Shown here in pieces: positions 25,043 through 25,510 of a stretch of 25,510 bases of DNA; the stretch's first letter is position 1; each line of letters starts with the position of its first letter. The notes beneath the pieces are model-generated. The model ran no database searches. It was not told where the DNA came from and was given only the letters and a program-made list of their open reading frames with translations. Both the position numbers and the translations under genes were made by a program. The stretch is from an uncultured Bryobacterales bacterium (GTDB taxonomy: Bacteria > Acidobacteriota > Terriglobia > Bryobacterales > Bryobacteraceae), in the NCBI GenBank assembly GCA_937859895.1, contig CALMAV010000297.1, positions 1-25,510 of the forward strand. The letters run 5' to 3'.

Positions 25043-25507
25043 TTGATCCACTTTCTTCTTATGCTTAGACCAACATTTTCCTTGCTCGGAAAGGCCCGTG
25101 AAACGTTGAGAGGCATTGCGCTGGGTTCTGAGGGCGTTCAAGCAAATGAGATCGAAGTCATTGTGTCGCCCAATATTAGAGAAGAGGCAAATAAGGTGGT
25201 TTCAGCACAGCCCGCTCTCGAACCCATTCGGATCCAGGTTCCGGAGGGCTTGGAAGAGCTAATCCCCGGATATTTGGCTGCTCGAAAAGCTGATGTCGAA
25301 AAGCTGTGGGCAGCTATCGGAGCAGACGATTTCAACCAGGTGCGGATTCTTGGCCACAATATAAAAGGAAACGGAACTTCCTACGGATTCACTGAGTTAA
25401 GCCGATTGGGAGCAGCTTTGGAGGAGGCCGGCAAACTTTCCCACCGGGGGGAGTCCCAAAAACACGTTGAGGCAATTGCTAGCTACCTGATCCGAGTAGA
25501 AGTTTAA
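25043..25507 (+). CDS. Free-standing Hpt phosphotransfer protein
   Basis: 154 aa from TTG 25043 (ATG 25061 is an alternative; neither has a good SD). The N-terminal 60 residues are variable. The C-terminal 90 form an Hpt four-helix bundle with ILGHNIKGNGTSYGF; the phospho-His is H105. It is closely related to the Hpt at the end of the hybrid kinase gene: VPEGLEELIPGYLAARK against VPEGLEGIVPMYLGKRR, and HNIKGNGTSYGF against HDMKGTGTSYGF, with the same length to the end. It is therefore a paralogue, perhaps from a duplication of the kinase tail. It would shuttle phosphate between the kinase receivers and the single-domain receivers. The window ends 3 bp after the stop. Confidence 0.85.
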   Translation: MIHFLLMLRPTFSLLGKARETLRGIALGSEGVQANEIEVIVSPNIREEANKVVSAQPALEPIRIQVPEGLEELIPGYLAARKADVEKLWAAIGADDFNQVRILGHNIKGNGTSYGFTELSRLGAALEEAGKLSHRGESQKHVEAIASYLIRVEV

Positions 25508-25510
25508 AGG

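Noticed and set aside
1..25510. CRISPR array, tRNA or rRNA genes
   Set aside because: No regularly spaced direct repeats and no cloverleaf or rRNA core sequences were seen.

Overview
The window looks like a chromosomal accessory region of a soil Gram-negative bacterium, most likely an Acidobacteriota (Terriglobia-type). This is inference from gene content, not a search: a long secreted protein with a PQQ-type beta-propeller plus Ig-like (ASH / choice-of-anchor D) modules, a HAD-UbiA fusion, a YaiO-type outer-membrane barrel, frequent GTG/TTG starts, and moderate GC.

Left part (1-7.7 kb). A gene tail enters from the left edge. Next, on the minus strand, is a 1161-aa secreted propeller/Ig-like protein whose 3' side has decayed: one more copy of its C-terminal module can still be read in broken frames at 440-989. 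Divergent from it is a two-gene operon (GT39-like membrane glycosyltransferase and HAD-UbiA prenyltransferase, ATGA overlap), which suggests polyprenyl-phosphate-sugar metabolism.

Middle part (7.7-11.8 kb) is a scar zone. It holds the left end and broken orfA of an IS3-family element, short palindromes with an IS6-like terminus, a frameshifted minus-strand ORF pair, a sigma-70-family factor whose first 24 codons are out of frame with the rest, a convergent GNAT/LuxI-fold acyltransferase, a PilZ-like remnant, small ORFs, and a stretch of three consecutive stem-loops in front of a large kinase gene.

Right part (11.8-25.5 kb) is the coherent system. A membrane hybrid histidine kinase (PAS, GAF, HisKA, HATPase, REC, REC, Hpt) precedes a minus-strand secreted TIM-barrel hydrolase-like protein and a divergent, tightly packed plus-strand series: YaiO barrel, TPR protein, membrane-anchored alkaline-phosphatase-superfamily/sulfatase-like enzyme, receiver protein, HEAT-repeat membrane protein, processive family 2 glycosyltransferase, second receiver, and a free Hpt protein that is a paralogue of the kinase's own Hpt. 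The natural reading is an exopolysaccharide machine: GT2 synthesises and exports, YaiO/TPR help cross the periplasm and outer membrane, the sulfatase-like enzyme and the TIM-barrel protein modify or trim the polymer, and a multistep phosphorelay whose parts bracket the structural genes controls it. The functional assignment of the system is inference; the domain calls rest on motifs visible in the sequence.
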